A stretch of DNA of 64,000 nucleotides, from assembly GCA_001414485.1 (NCBI GenBank), contig LLEY01000034.1, positions 372,001-436,000 of the forward strand, written 5' to 3'. The translations under genes were made by a program, and so were the position numbers. Shown here one piece after another: positions 44,676 through 58,832 of the stretch. The DNA is from Calycina herbarum. Its lineage: Eukaryota; Ascomycota; Leotiomycetes; Helotiales; Pezizellaceae. Within the stretch, counting starts at the first letter, position 1; each line of letters starts with the position of its first letter. The notes beneath the pieces were generated by a model. It searched no databases. It was not told the origin of the DNA and saw only the letters and a list, made by a program, of their open reading frames with translations.

Positions 44676-46534
44676 ATGGCCTCCATATCCTCCAAAGAAG
44701 GAGTTTCAAAACACAATGGCCTCCCCTCGGAAAAATACACAGCCTCTGATCCCGTTTATGTCGAGGAATTCGAAGTCGTCGATCACAACGGTCATCTCCA
44801 ACGAAGCATGGGAAACCGCCAGGTACAACTTCTCGCAATTGGGGGATCAATCGGGACCGCGACCTTCGTCAGTATTGGGATAACTCTCTATCACTCGGGG
44901 CCAATTGGTCTACTTCTCGGATTCACGATTTATTCCTTCGTTCTGGCATTGGTTAACAATGCCGTCGCAGAAATGGTTGTGTTCATGCCTGTCAGCGCTT
45001 CGTTTATTCGTCATGGGAGTAAATGGGTTGATGATGCGTGGGGTTTTATGGCAGGGTGGAATTTCTTTTTCTATGAGGCTATTTTGATTCCCTTTGAGAT
45101 TACGGCTCTGGGCTTGGTTTTGTCGTTTTGGAGTGATAATATTCCTGTTGCTGCTATCTGTGCTGCATGCTCGGTGCTTTATGGGTGTGTGAACTTCCAT
45201 GGATCTGCTTCTTAAATTCCAACCCTTGCTGACCTTTTGTTAAGAATCATTAACATGCTCCCGGTCAAATACTACGGCGAAACCGAGTTTTGGCTCTCCG
45301 GAGGCAAAGTCTTGCTCCTTGCGATCCTCTACTGCTTCACATTCATAACCATGGTGGGAGGCAATCCCAAACAAGACGCATACGGGTTCCGTCACTGGAA
45401 AAGTCCAGTAAGTCGCAAAGAAACCACTCCACCCCTACCTCTTAAGTACTCATAATGAGAACCAGGGGCCATTCGTAGAATACCTCTCCCCCGGAAACAA
45501 AGGCAGATTCCAAGGTTTCCTAGCAGCCCTCTGGTCCGCATCCTTCGCCGTCGTAGGCCCAGAATACATCGCCATGGTAGCAGGAGAAGCCAAACTCCCG
45601 CGCATAACCCTCAAGCGCGCCTTCAAAACCATCTACGCCCGCATGGCCCTAATGTTCGTAGGCTCAGCCCTCTGCGTCGGAATCGTAATCGCTTCCAACG
45701 ACCCTACCCTCGATGCCATCGTCAACAGAAAGGCTGCGGGTAGCGGAAGTGGTGCTGCGAGTCCGTATATCATTGCCATGACCAATTTGGGAATCGGGAC
45801 GTTACCGCATATCGTCAATGCGCTCCTGGTGACCAGTATTTTCTCAGCGGGGAATACATATTTTTATTGTGCTATACGGTCGTTGCATGGGTTGGCTGAT
45901 GATGGTCACGCTCCTAAGATATTTAGGAAGTGTACGAAGTGGGGGACTCCTATTTACTGCTGGGCTGTTGTTATGGCGTTTCCGTTTTTATCGTTTTTGC
46001 AGGTTTCGAATTCTAGTGCTGTGGTGTTGACTTGGTATGTGCCAGCCATTTTCTTTCACGATTGCAAGACATTTACTTACACATTCTAGGCTCATCAACC
46101 TCGTCACAGCCACCACACTCATCGATTACATCGTAATGTGCATAAATTTCCTCTTCTACCGGGCCCTCGCCGCCCAAGGAATCTCTCGGGACAGCCTCCC
46201 TTACACGGGATTCTGGCAACCATGGAGCACAATCTTCGCCCTCTGTTTCGAGACTCTTGTTCTCGGTGGTTACGGATACTCCACATTTCTCCCTGGCGCC
46301 TTCACTGTGGCGGATTTCTTGAGTTATTATACTATGGTTTTCGTCGCTATTCTACTTTTCGGATTCTGGAAATTGGTAAAGAAGACTAAGATGGTGAGAC
46401 CGGAGGATGCCGATTTGGTGTGGGAACGACCTACTATTGATAAGTATGAGGCGCAGAGTATGAAAACTTCTGTAGGTTTCACGACTTTTGTTAGGGGATT
46501 GTTTGGGAGGAAGAAGCATGTTCATAGTGCTTGA
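44676..46534 (+). CDS. Amino-acid permease (YAT family)
   Basis: Plasma-membrane amino-acid/H+ symporter of the APC superfamily. Four exons, 44676-45184, 45245-45407, 45466-46034 and 46090-46534, give 561 aa (phase-checked). Introns are 55-60 bp with GTGTGT, GTAAGT and GTATGT donors and CAG or TAG acceptors. The hydrophilic N-terminus ends in RSMGNRQVQLLAIGGSIGTA, the TM1 signature of fungal permeases; about 12 membrane segments follow, with GFRHWKSPGPFVEYL, SFAVVGPEYIAMVAGEAKLP and NTYFYCAIRSLHGLADDGHA as family landmarks. The C-terminal tail holds WERPTIDKYEA. Substrate is not predictable. Unlike the copy at 30.4-33.4 kb, this one is intact. Confidence 0.92.
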
Positions 46535-46983
46535 TTTAGGGGATTGATGGGGTGTGTATTTCAAAAGTGTTTGTTTTGATAGATGTTTATTGGATGGTTA
46601 TATGAATTAGTACTCAGTGGGCAAGAATCCGAAAATATTGTTCGAAAACGTGTACAAAAATAAGGAACTCCATTTATTGAATCTCCTTAACTCTCCTCGT
46701 ACAACTGCTCCATTGTTTTTACCAACTGTTCAGGCCACTGAGAAAGTTGATATACCCAGAAAATCCCTGGACTCCTTACCTGCTCGGTTACTAACTCTAC
46801 CGAAGGAAATTTCCCGGCAGCCAACTCACTGTTACACGCATATCACCAAACCAACGAGCAGTTACCGATTAATTTCTAATTATACTCCAAACTAACATGC
46901 AAGTTCTGAAGAATCCTAAAAATTAAAGACCCCACTCCTCCTCAACCCAAACCGCCCAAAATACCCTACAGCTTTCAACGAAC
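46535..46983. other. Intergenic between convergent genes
   Basis: No gene is seen. It is the shared 3' region of the permease (plus) and the cupin gene (minus). Confidence 0.45.
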
Positions 46984-47731
46984 TTAAAGTCTACTCCTCC
47001 CCTCAACCCTACAAACCCTATCCGCCTCTATCCAAATCCTAGACAAAGGTCCCTCAACACCATACAAAGGATCCATCTCCGGAATCGGCGTTTTAGTAGC
47101 AACAACCTTCAACCTCGCCGTCTCCTCTGGCGAAGCATTGCAAAGATGCATGTCAAACGCTTCCTTTCCAGCTGCTGCTCTCTCCTGTTCCATTTTTACA
47201 TCAGCTCATGTATATGGATGAGGGAAAGGTACGTGCGAAAGAAAACTTACGGGATTATGTGGATAAAACCCCACATATTCAACCCCCCCCCCCCAAATCC
47301 TCAAAAACACAATGACTTATCCCCGCCTATTTCCCATTAGCCTCGAGCCTTTCCCTTTTTTCCTTCTGCGATCTCCCCCTCTCTTTTCCCCCTTTGTACC
47401 ATCACTTACAGGCAAAACAAAAACATCCCCCTTCTCAAATTTAATCTTCCCACCATACTTCTTCCCATCCTCGCCCGGAGCGCGACCTAAATCAAAAATC
47501 ACAACACCAGAAATAACACGATAACACTTATGCGTCACCGCATGAAGGTGTGCGTGATAGTATGCTTTCCACTGGCCGCCTCGGTACCAGCCATTTGGTT
47601 CTATTGCTGCTTTTGCGGATTCGGGGGTTGGCTTGGTGGTAGAGAATTATTGGGAGGCGGGAGTTGGGGACCTGGGATGTGTGTGGGAGAAGGTAGGTCT
47701 TGGGCGTGATGAAGGGGGTGTGGATGAGCAT
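46984..47731 (-). pseudogene. YjlB-like cupin, frameshifted
   Basis: A cupin of the YjlB-like group can be read in order on the minus strand. MLIHTPFITPKTYLLPHTS with SRLPIILYH starts at 47731. Then comes EPNGWYRGGQWKAYYHAH, with metal-site His residues in HAHLHAVTH, and GDVFVLP followed by an intron (GTAAGT...AATAG) and AGISHCVFEDLG. YVGFYPHNP and a C-terminal exon with PIPEMDPLYGVEGPLSRIW end at 46984. Two breaks are visible: a frame change near 47625 between LPIILYH and EPNGW, and a 12-base G run (plus strand C at 47283-47294) that throws the frame before YVGFYPHNP. Either both are real and the gene is dead, or the homopolymer is a sequencing error. Confidence 0.65.
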
Positions 47732-47945
47732 TTTGGGAGCTGGTTGTGGGTGTTTTGGTGGTGAGGGGGGTTAAGCGAGGGGAGAAAGAGGGAGGTGAAG
47801 GGGATGGTGAGAAAGTGATGAAGTGATGAAAGACTAGGAGGAGTGTGTTTTTGCTTGTTGTGGGGGTTATAATGTATAAGGTATAAGGGTGATCATCAAG
47901 ATATCCAACTTTCCATATGTCTGCTCCGATCTCCCCACTTTCGAT
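47732..47945. other. Short spacer
   Basis: G-rich on the plus strand; nothing further is recognised. Probably the promoter of the cupin gene. Confidence 0.35.
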
Positions 47946-48173
47946 TTATGGTGGCATGCTCGGTTCGGGAGCCCGAGACTCAAACGTTTCGCCTGTGCCT
48001 TCGTGTTCAAATTGAACATGCCATTGTGAAGTATCATGGTTCCAGAATGCTTTGACGCATCGCATACTTAATTTCATGATACGTCGAAGACGATACTTTT
48101 CAGCAACGCGTCTCCAGTATTCGAGGATCTCAGGAGCACCGGTGTAGAACTGTGACCAGTCTGAAGACTTCAC
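47946..48173 (-). pseudogene. Flavin-containing monooxygenase fragment
   Basis: A 75-codon frame carries DWSQFYTGAPEILEYWRRVA and a CVKAFWNHDTSQWHVQFEHE segment, closely resembling the middle of fungal FAD-dependent (Baeyer-Villiger-type) monooxygenases. It stops right after ETFESRA, where functional enzymes continue into the second nucleotide-binding half. No FAD GxGxxG motif is nearby. It is therefore a relic, joined to or lying next to the 3' part of the Zn2Cys6 remnant. Confidence 0.6.
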
Positions 48174-49378
48174 GTAAGCGCTTCAAATCTGCTTTCCTGA
48201 GCTGGGGCTAATCGATTACCCTTGGAGGTGTATTTCGTCGAGAATTTTATCAGCCTCGCTTGAAAATCTGCTGTCCGGAACCATATTCGGGGACATGAGC
48301 GGCGATGTTGGACTTGAATTTCTCGATGAGGCTGATTGTTCCCCAAATATTCCATCTTGGAGTTCTATCAAGGGGTGCGAGCTAGATGGAGGATGGTTGG
48401 TTTGAGTTGGAGGATCAACATCAACATCGACAGTTGGCTGTGGTAGCGGAGAATCACCAGATGCTCTGGCCCTGGCTTGAGATTTCAACGTGGAAAGATA
48501 TATATTTTTGTTTAGTACTAGTATATTGCATCTGAAAATTCTAGCATTAGTTAATAATATAAGGTTTTTACAAATATCTTAGACTTTGTAAATGAATTAT
48601 TTACTCTTATATAACCTCCTATATCTACTCTTTTCCAGCTAATCTACTCTCTTCTCTACTGCTCTTCTCTATCTCTCATCTCTATCTAATTTTCTCTAAT
48701 ATTAAAACCTCTTCTCTTAGTCTTCTTAACTCTCTTTACTCCTTATATTCTACTCTATATCTTAAGTAAATTAACTATCTAAATTGTATTAAAGCACTTT
48801 TCTACTAGCCCTAGATAAGCTTTTATTTAGTTCTTCTTCTCTTAGGTAAATTAGGTACTATTTTAGGTTTCTATATAGAGTTATATATTAAGTATAAATA
48901 TAAACAAAAGTTATAGTTAGGACCCTTATATGATAAAAGTGATAATATTAGTAAATAAATTTATTTTTCTACAAAGTCCGAGGTACTTGTATAGTCCGAG
49001 GTTTTAGTAAAATCGTTATATTATTAGCTAATAATAGACTTTTCAGATAAAATATACTAGTACTAATGGTTTTCAGATTGGCCAGCGTTTAATCTTACCT
49101 AGCGGATACCGCAACTTTCTTGCTTTCTTCCAAGAAGATACACTCAAGAGAGCGGCGTTGGCAAGTATTACATCGCTGTTGACCTGAGCATTTTACTTTG
49201 CTTTGACGACACACTTCACAGCTTTGGTGGGTCAGCAAATTTCAATTAAGGAAACAGGGACGCCAAAGCTCTGTAAAACTCACGCATTCGGGGTACGTTT
49301 CTTTTTCCGGGCTGTCGTGTTTGTATTTTGTTCCGGTGGCGAGCCGGGGCTGGCCTGAAGCCGCGGGAGAGGGCATTT
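48174..49378 (-). pseudogene. Zn2Cys6 transcription-factor gene, disrupted
   Basis: The minus strand encodes a GAL4-type binuclear zinc cluster: ARKKKRTPNA, intron (GTGAGT...CAAAG, about 49217-49281), then CEVCRQSKVKC with CNTCQRRSLEC, giving C-x2-C-x6-C-x5-C-x2-C-x6-C. The exon ends VAVSAR|GTAAGA. A further exon at 48488-48216 continues with ASGDSPLPQPTVDVDVD and SRFSSEADKILDEIHL. The only start codon (49378, MPSPAASGQPRLATG) is in a different frame from the ARKKKR stretch, so a frameshift must lie between. The second intron is swollen by a MITE. Downstream, the reading runs into an unrelated monooxygenase fragment, so no full activator can be made as it stands. Confidence 0.65.
48511..49067. 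mobile_element. AT-rich MITE in the intron of the Zn2Cys6 gene
   Basis: Terminal inverted repeats of about 50 bp: left TTTAGTACTAGTATATTGCA, right (complement) ATTAGTACTAGTATATTTTA. Both continue to TCTGAAAA, then TAATAATATAA. The interior is AT-rich with no coding capacity. The element sits between the GTAAGA donor after SAR and the next exon. Confidence 0.75.
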
Positions 49379-49439
49379 TGATGGTGTTTTGGATGAAAAT
49401 CGATTTTGAATCAGATTTCAAGCCACTTCGCGAGGAATC

Positions 49440-49962
49440 AGGTTACAATCGTATTTTTCCATCGGTATGAAGTGCCTATACAATGTGACCGCTTGAGTTT
49501 GTGTTTGGGAAGCGCTGGGGGAACCTTATCTACAGCTAGCCATCCAATTGGGGTACTATTTCCCGCTCGACTATGATTGGGCATCTCTTGAAGTATATTT
49601 CTTTTGCGGCCAATTCAACTAGCCCCCCTCCTTTATAGATTGTTGGAAGTTGTGAGTTGGGTAACTTCAAGAGCAATTCTTTTGGCAATTTGATCCATCC
49701 TCATAGATTGGGAGCGGTTTGTATCGGCTTTTTCGGCGGGTGTGTTGGCAGCCGATAACCGCGATACCAAAGCCCCGCTGTTTACCCCAACTTTGAGTCT
49801 CTAGCAGTGTCAACCATTCAACAGCACCCCACCTAATGGACGTCGACCGATATCGATGCGAAAGTATATCTACGCATATATCCAGTATGGCTCTTGTAAT
49901 TCATTCTCAAGCCGTTGACTTGTGTGAACTCGAAACTACACGACCGTGGAAACGTAAACGAA
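49440..49962. promoter_or_regulatory. Shared upstream region of Zn2Cys6 and P5CDH genes
   Basis: Divergent spacer of about 500-580 bp. No gene. Two CCAAT boxes (in either direction) near 49538-49549 (TCCAATTGG) are visible; their use is inferred. Confidence 0.45.
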
Positions 49963-52058
<2,096 letters not shown>

Positions 52059-53702
52059 TAAGTGAAAATTAATTACTTCGTTATAGATGATCAAATTGAA
52101 AATATTTATCTACTTGGGACTACGCCGAAATGCGAAGGGGTTTCTTGTGATTTGAGCACGCGATGTTGGTTGATTTCCGTTAGGCTCCTGTAGATGATTT
52201 CTATCAAAGCAACTCTTTTCCACCTCAACACCTGGTATTCAACCAGCTCAGGGTGGTTTCCCTTATTCCCCGTCTCATGCTTTAAGCGCCCTGTTAGCCT
52301 ACGCTTCGTGAACAGTTTGTGGAATTCGTGAACTACGTAGAAGCAATATTCCGATGGGGAATTCTCGGCAGCTATGAACAGCTCTTCTACTTACTATTCT
52401 GAATCTGACATCTTCCGTATGAAATCTTCAGCAAGGAGACACTACGTTTTCGAAAAAAATTGTGGTGTACGCCGGGTTGCTGAGGTTACGGATGATGTCT
52501 TTTTCATTTTGCGGAGATGAGGTAATCTTGGGGGTCGGGCGGTATTGCAGGTGAGGTGATAAGAGAGGGAGTGGACATAAAGAATTATGATAATGATGAT
52601 TTCAAGAGAGCCTTGCTTGCTACTGCAACGGTTATGAACGACAGTGTTTTAAAACATTAATTTTCTTATATCCGAGATCTTTTTCATCTGAATGTTCTGT
52701 CGAAAGAAAGGTTTACTATATTTAAACTTTTTCTAGACTTAGAACTGAAGGGATATTATAACGAGGATCTGATTTGTATTCTTGAAAGTACTCTGAGCTC
52801 TTAGATCTTTAGAGACGTGTAGTATGTTTGCGGTGAGTTTCTTTCTTATCGCGGATCTAGGAAACGAGCAAAAATAGTAATAGAGCGTCTTTGAAATTAC
52901 AGCTGTTGTGAATAAGGAGTTAAGTAGTAGTAATAAGATATATTATTAGAAGAAGAGTGGTGATCAGTAGATTCTAGATCTAGACGAGAAAGTATTATAT
53001 AAAGACTTAGAAAAGTGCGTTTATTAAGCTTACCAGTAAAGCAGCCGTTAATGGAAAGATTGGGTTTCTATAGCATCTTTTCTAATATAGCGGGAGTATC
53101 CTAGTAATAAGATATAAAAGTTTAAAATAATTCTTAGTTATATATAGATTCAGATTAATACTTTAGTTTTCCTCGAAAAAACAACGGTAATACTTCGATA
53201 GTATAGTATCTATGAGACAAAATAATACTTTATAGGTATTCTAGTATTTCTACTATATTTCCTGTTCTAGAAAGTCTAGAATCTCAACCTAGCCTTGAAC
53301 CTGAATTAATTAAATTTTCTTCTCATCGTCTCACGCCTCTCTTTCTCTCGGCATCTATTTTATTCCAAAAGTTCTTGCGCCAGAAACAATACTATAACAC
53401 GCAAGAGTTATAGCAAGCATTATTCGCTAAGCAAAATATGCACTATATTTATATCCTCACTATCAAAACGAAGATATCATTATCAACTTGCTAGATGAGT
53501 ATTTTTGGGAGTAGCATGGAATTGGAATTAGTTTTCTACTCCGAGAGATATAGTCCTCCAAATTCGACATTATAGTACTGCTCAAATTTAATCCTCCACA
53601 CGTCAGCAGAATAGACTCCCAGCTGGTTGTTTGACTGGTTGCTTTCGGCAAATCCAAAGACTCCAGCTTCGCACTTTGGTACGCCCCTTCAGGTAACATC
53701 AT
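52059..53702. other. Intergenic with an AT-rich, RIP-like island
   Basis: Positions 52059-52600 have normal composition with no gene. From about 52620 to 53460 the DNA is AT-rich, full of stops and short TAGAAT / AGTATT strings, consistent with an old RIP-altered repeat too degraded to classify. A short frame at 53702-53463 (minus) has no motif. Confidence 0.5.
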
Positions 53703-55922
53703 CTAGCACTTGCATTGTTTGTAAAGAGCGTATTGTCCATGTCCACCTAAATTGTAGCTTCCGTCCGGCATCACCTAGAGTGAGTCAGTATAAGGATGCT
53801 TGAGGAGGGAAGAAAAATGGCTTACTCTGTTCATATTCCCTTCCCGCCACTTGATCACAAGATCGTGTTTGCCTGTTGATTTGTGAGTAATAGTTCGCAT
53901 GAAGTCTGAGACTTGCGACTCCTACGTACCTGGTGGAATCTTGAAATATCCGTGTGACCATCCTCTACTGATACAATCTTCTGCTATGGTGCACTTTTGC
54001 CAGTAATCCGTAGTGACGGTGTTTGTTTTCCCCAGGACCTGGCCATCAAGTTCCACCGTAAAGATTTCCAATTTGTTACGGTCGTCCGTTAGTACAAGGA
54101 TGACGTCTTCGTTCTCGGGATTGGTAATCTGGGTTCTAAAGTCATCTGGCTGATTCTGGGTCCAATAGGGGCCGCTTCCTGCCCGCAAGAGGGTGAACTC
54201 GCTCCAACCTTGAGCTGTGCCGCCTTTGCAAGGGTTGTTGTCGTCTGGAGAACAACGGAACTTAGTGGAAGGTGTTGGAGTACTTGGGGCAGTAGCTGAT
54301 GGGGAGGGTTTGGGCGTGGATGAGGGCGACACAACGGCAGATTCTTTTGGCGAGAGTGGTGGTTTTTGAACAGTGACGGTTGTGGTGACTGGTGAATCAT
54401 GAACAGTGACTGTTGAAATGACCGGGGCTTTCTCAACAGTGACTGTTGAAACAACAGCTGGCTTTTGGATTGTTACCGGTGGATTCTGGATAGTAATAGG
54501 CGGATTCTGGAGAGTCACTGGTGGCTTCTGGATAGTAACAGGCGGGTTCTGGACCGTGACAGTCTGGATGACAGGAGGGTTAAGAACAGTGACAGGTGCA
54601 CATTGAGTAATTGGAAGGTGGTTGACAGGTTTGAAAGCACAAGCGAGGCTACCTAACAAGTAAAATAATGATCAGCGAGAGTTTGTATAGGACCGTATGA
54701 GAAATAGAGACAAACCTTTGGGATCTAGAATCAGAGCGTGATCTCCAGGGGGAGTTACTTGGTCTTCGGGATTTGAACTTGGTGGATGTGCGAGCCGTAT
54801 TCCTTCTTTTGAGCAGCCGATACTAGTACACGAAAATAAGTGGTATTTTTGGGATGTTGCTGTTAAGGGTTTGTCTTACCTGTTTGGAACGCATTCTTGT
54901 ACAGGATCAGGAAGCTTGGTGCCAGAACAACCGAGTGTGCCAGTGATGCAAGGAATGGGGTCTACTAGCATACAACCGACGGGGGCATCTGGTTGGTTTG
55001 GGTGGCATGGAGTTCGGTTGATAATCTTACAGACCACCCCAGAAGGACAGGCAGGGTCTTTGGTTCCGTCGATGGGCTTGTTGAGGATATCATCTGCAAG
55101 ACAACCAGGATATCGAGCGTCACACTTTTTAGTAGGGTCCCATGGAAAGACCAGTCCCGTATTTGGATTACATCCAGGGATAATTGCATTACAAAGCCTT
55201 ATTGGACTAAACGGGATTCCAGGAATTGGTTGACCTTGGGTGGGTGGCCACTTTGGCGCGTCGGTAACGTTGTGGCCTAGGGGACAACCATATGTGCCTT
55301 GAATACAGTGAGTTATCCAAGGTCGGCAAGTCTTGTCTCCTGGAGGTACCTGTAACTTGTCAGCATAGACCTTTGTCATATCTTCGGAGAATCAATGATC
55401 TACTGGAACGTAAACTCCGCCACCAGGGCATTTGTTGTCGAGTAGGTGACAAGAAACTTCGGGATCAAGAAGAATGCCATCTTGAGGACACCTCGGTAAC
55501 TTCTGGTCACAAGGAAGTGCTGGCTGTCTGATGTTTACAAAAGGAAGACAATTGGGCTCAGTGCCATCGCAAACGTCTTTTGGATCCACTATAATGCAGC
55601 GTCCAGAGGGACAGCTGGGGTCCTTTGAGTCCGCAGTGCGACTTGGATCAACAATGACACCTGAAAATAAGTTAGTATCAATATACATAATCAAAGTCAA
55701 ACCGGAAGTTAATGCTGGAAGTTGCTTACCTACGACAAGAGGTGGTTGCTTGGGTGGACCTACTTTATCGTCTGGAGTGACATGAGGATGATCCACGGGA
55801 AGTTCTCCCAGACATTTGGGAAGAATGGAACATTGAACATTAAGCAATGGCCCTTTCGCTATTGGACCCAAAGCAAGTATTTGGGTGGCAAGCGCAGCCA
55901 AGGCGAAGAGATACTTCGCCAT
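53703..55922 (-). CDS. Secreted modular Cys-rich / Pro-Val-Thr repeat protein
   Basis: Seven exons, 55922-55730, 55660-55404, 55349-54880, 54822-54716, 54652-53930, 53872-53826 and 53774-53703, sum to 622 aa in phase. MAKYLFALAALATQILALG is a signal peptide. Residues ~20-345 hold repeated short Cys modules with CPSGRCIIVDP, CPSGVVCKIINR, PGCNPNTG and PGCLADD-like steps. Next is an array of NPPVTIQKPPVTLQ-type repeats (about 10 V-T/Q-K-P units) and a S/T/P stretch, then a C-terminal domain, FRCSPDDNNPCKGGTAQGWS through GWSHGYFKIPPG, ending GGHGQYALYKQCKC. An apparent in-frame TGA at 55392-55394 lies inside intron 2 (55350-55403; GTAGAT, CTGAC branch, TACAG). I do not recognise the family; a wall-associated or adhesin-like role is inferred from layout. 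Confidence 0.8.
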
Positions 55923-56210
55923 TTCGAGGACTAATGATGGTTGCCAAGTGAGAAAGCCAGTGGAAAGTATTGAATGAGATATGATTGAAGGGGTTGCTCT
56001 GTTTGATTGATGAGGTGGGAAGAAAGGTACTTTTTATATCCATTCTTTTGTGGAGAATATGGCAGAGATCGGAAATGTCTGGAAGCTCACCCGGCTACCT
56101 ATACCTTTGTCCAAGTTTCGGTTGAAATATCACTTTCCTGCATACGTAGTGTCCTGTTACAGCTTCACTCGAGTACAAATATCTGCAAGGAATTGTTCAG
56201 AACTCATCAC
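55923..56210. promoter_or_regulatory. Promoter region of the secreted protein gene
   Basis: Upstream of ATG 55922 (minus) up to the first recognisable gag-like sequence of the retrotransposon. No confident motif. The junction with the retrotransposon is not sharp and no LTR end was identified. Confidence 0.4.
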
Positions 56211-58832
56211 GTTCATTGTAATAATACCACCGGCAGTGCTAATAATACTAGCAGCACCAATTACTACTCTTAGAGAGGAAGTGAAATTGCTAGTACTAAA
56301 AACATTTAACAGCTCCTTAGAGAAACTTACTAAGTTTATTATAAAAGCCTTAATATACTTAAACGTTTACTTAGTATAGTTTATCTATAAAATAGATTAG
56401 ATTATATAGCTTACTACCCGCTTTAAAGAAGCGGTGTATAACTAGATAGAACCTTATTTAGAGGATTTTTAGAAGAATAAAATATTAAATAGAAAGGTAT
56501 TAAATCTTATAAGTAAGAGTACTTAAGAGTTGTTCTTAACTATTACTAGGTTTAAAAAAGGAATTAATTAGATATTTACAGATATAGATTTAAAGAAAAA
56601 AGTAGTATAAGCCTTATATACTCTTCGATAAAAAGGCTCGGCTACTAAGTATACGTTAATATTCTAGTAGTACTCTATATACCTTAGCTAGAATAACGAA
56701 GCCTTATATAAGCAATTCTATAGAGAATTAAAGAATAGTATTAAGAACGAGCTAGCTTAGAACGACTTCCTAGACACGCTTAATAAGTTAACTAATAACG
56801 TAATTAAGATCGATAATTAGAATTATAAACAAGGCCTAGAAAAGAAAGGTAGTTATAGACATCGATAAGGAAAGAGTAGGAAAAAGAACTATAGAGATCT
56901 TATAGAGATTAATACTACTTAGAAATCATAAGTCTTAAAGAAAGAAACTATAAAGAAGAACTCCTAGAAAGGAGGACTCTTCTAGAAGAAGCGAAATCGT
57001 CGACATAAGTAAAACTTATATTACTTATATAGTCTTCCTAGCTATAGAGTAAACGAGTATAGTAAGAAGAAAGACTTTAAAAGGAAAGAACAGATCAACG
57101 CTACTGTTTGAAAAGAAGTAGCTCTACTTAACAAAATCGAACTTATAGACTTAGAACCCGAGGCCTAGAGATATAGTATATAAATCGAGTACGATAAGAA
57201 ACTTAAGACTTAAATAGAAGAAGTATAGAACATAGATAATAATAGTAATCTACTTCTTAAGACATATTATAATATATATTTAATCGAAGAACAACGTTAC
57301 TACTACTAGTTAAATATAAATTATCGTCTTTAACAAGTTTATTAGAATTAGTATTAGACTTGTTAGAGGTAGATCCTAGAATATATAAGTCTAAATAAGA
57401 CGAGTTATAGGTATTTATTAGAACCTTTAAGAGAGAGAATAGATAAGTATATATAGAAAGCTAGAAACCTAACTTTTAGAGCTTATATTCTACTTAATAA
57501 ATTAACTCTACTATCTTAACTACTTATATAATAGTATAGAATAACTAGGACCGAGTAACTATAGTTAGCTCTATTACTAGAAGAGAAAGTATTAAATTTA
57601 AGAAACTAGGACTAGAGTAGATAGTATCTAATAATTACTTAGAAGAGAGAGATATATAAATAGTTACTAGCCTAAAAGATAATACTATTAAATAGTAATA
57701 GTCTTATCTAGAAGGATTTAATAAATATAATAGATATCTAAAGTTAGATATTACTACTTATCTACCTAGTTAAGACTATAAGTTAGAAATTAATAAGAAA
57801 TATCAGATACTAAGAGTAGAAAAGGGAATAGTAATATTATTTAAAGAATTAGAGAATTAATAAATGTTTAGAGTTATTTAAGTAAACCTTTAGACTACTC
57901 TAATCTAGGAATTTTACTAACTATTAGAAGATAAATAATAGGTTACTAAAATCTTATAAGAAACAACTATTAAGTAAGTTTAGTATAAACTATATACTAT
58001 ATTAGACTAGTTAATAGAGAGATACTTTATTAGAACTCTTCTAGAACCTAAGAGAACTATAGAAGATAGTCTAATATATAAGATAGCCTTTTCTAATAAT
58101 AAAAAGATAATATTCTTTCGAAGCTTTTTAAAGAAAGATAATAGTAAAAGAAGATTCGAGGTTTATTATATTAAACTAGAAATTTATACTACTACTAGAG
58201 AGAATTAACTTATAGTAATAGTAAAGATAAGAGAAAAGAAACTCTAAGTCTTAATTAACTCTAGAGTAATAAGTAATTTCCTTTTTCTAATAGCTTTAAA
58301 GAAGCTAAATATCTTAATTAAAGGTATAAGGCTATACTATCTAGAGGTAGTTAATAGAATAGATATTATATACTAGAATAGAATTATTAATTAGTAAACT
58401 ATTCTAATAAAAGTTAATATTAAAGAATACTACTTAAATATATAATTTAATATTATTAAAATAGGAAATAAGAAAGTAATACTTAGTATACTATAGATTT
58501 AAGAATATAATCTAGATATTAACTAAAAGGCTTAAATAATAACCTTTAATTAATATAATTATATAAGTTTATAATTATAACTATAAGACTAGAACAAGGT
58601 TAGCGCTACCTCTTCTAAGATACTAGGACACCTAGTCTAAGGTCCTCTATAGGTTAGTAAAACAGCTAATAATAGAATACCTATATAGTATAAAGAATTT
58701 AAAGCTTTATTCGAAAACCTAGAAGACTTATAAGCCTTATTAGAACATCGCTTATAGAATTATAAGATTAAATTAAAAGAGAGTTATTATCTTTTAAAAC
58801 AGAAGCTTTAGTTATATAACTAAAAAGGCTTA
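56210..58832 (+). mobile_element. Ty3/gypsy retrotransposon, 5' part (gag to RT start), RIP-degraded
   Basis: The plus-strand frame preserves gag-like text despite many stops: LREEVKLLVLKTF, LEKLTKFIIKALIYLNVYLV, then IEPYLEDF after a TAG-interrupted stretch. Toward 58750 the sequence matches the start of reverse transcriptase (LEHRL-NYKIKLKESYY pattern before the palm). TAG and TAA replace CAG/TGG-type codons throughout, consistent with RIP on both strands. The 5' LTR is not visible. The RT reading frame is interrupted exactly by a TA-flanked pogo-like element at 58833. Confidence 0.8.

Noticed and set aside
55392..55394. Premature stop splitting the secreted protein into two genes
   Set aside because: An intron with a CTGAC branch and TACAG acceptor removes the TGA and all seven exons then sum in phase.
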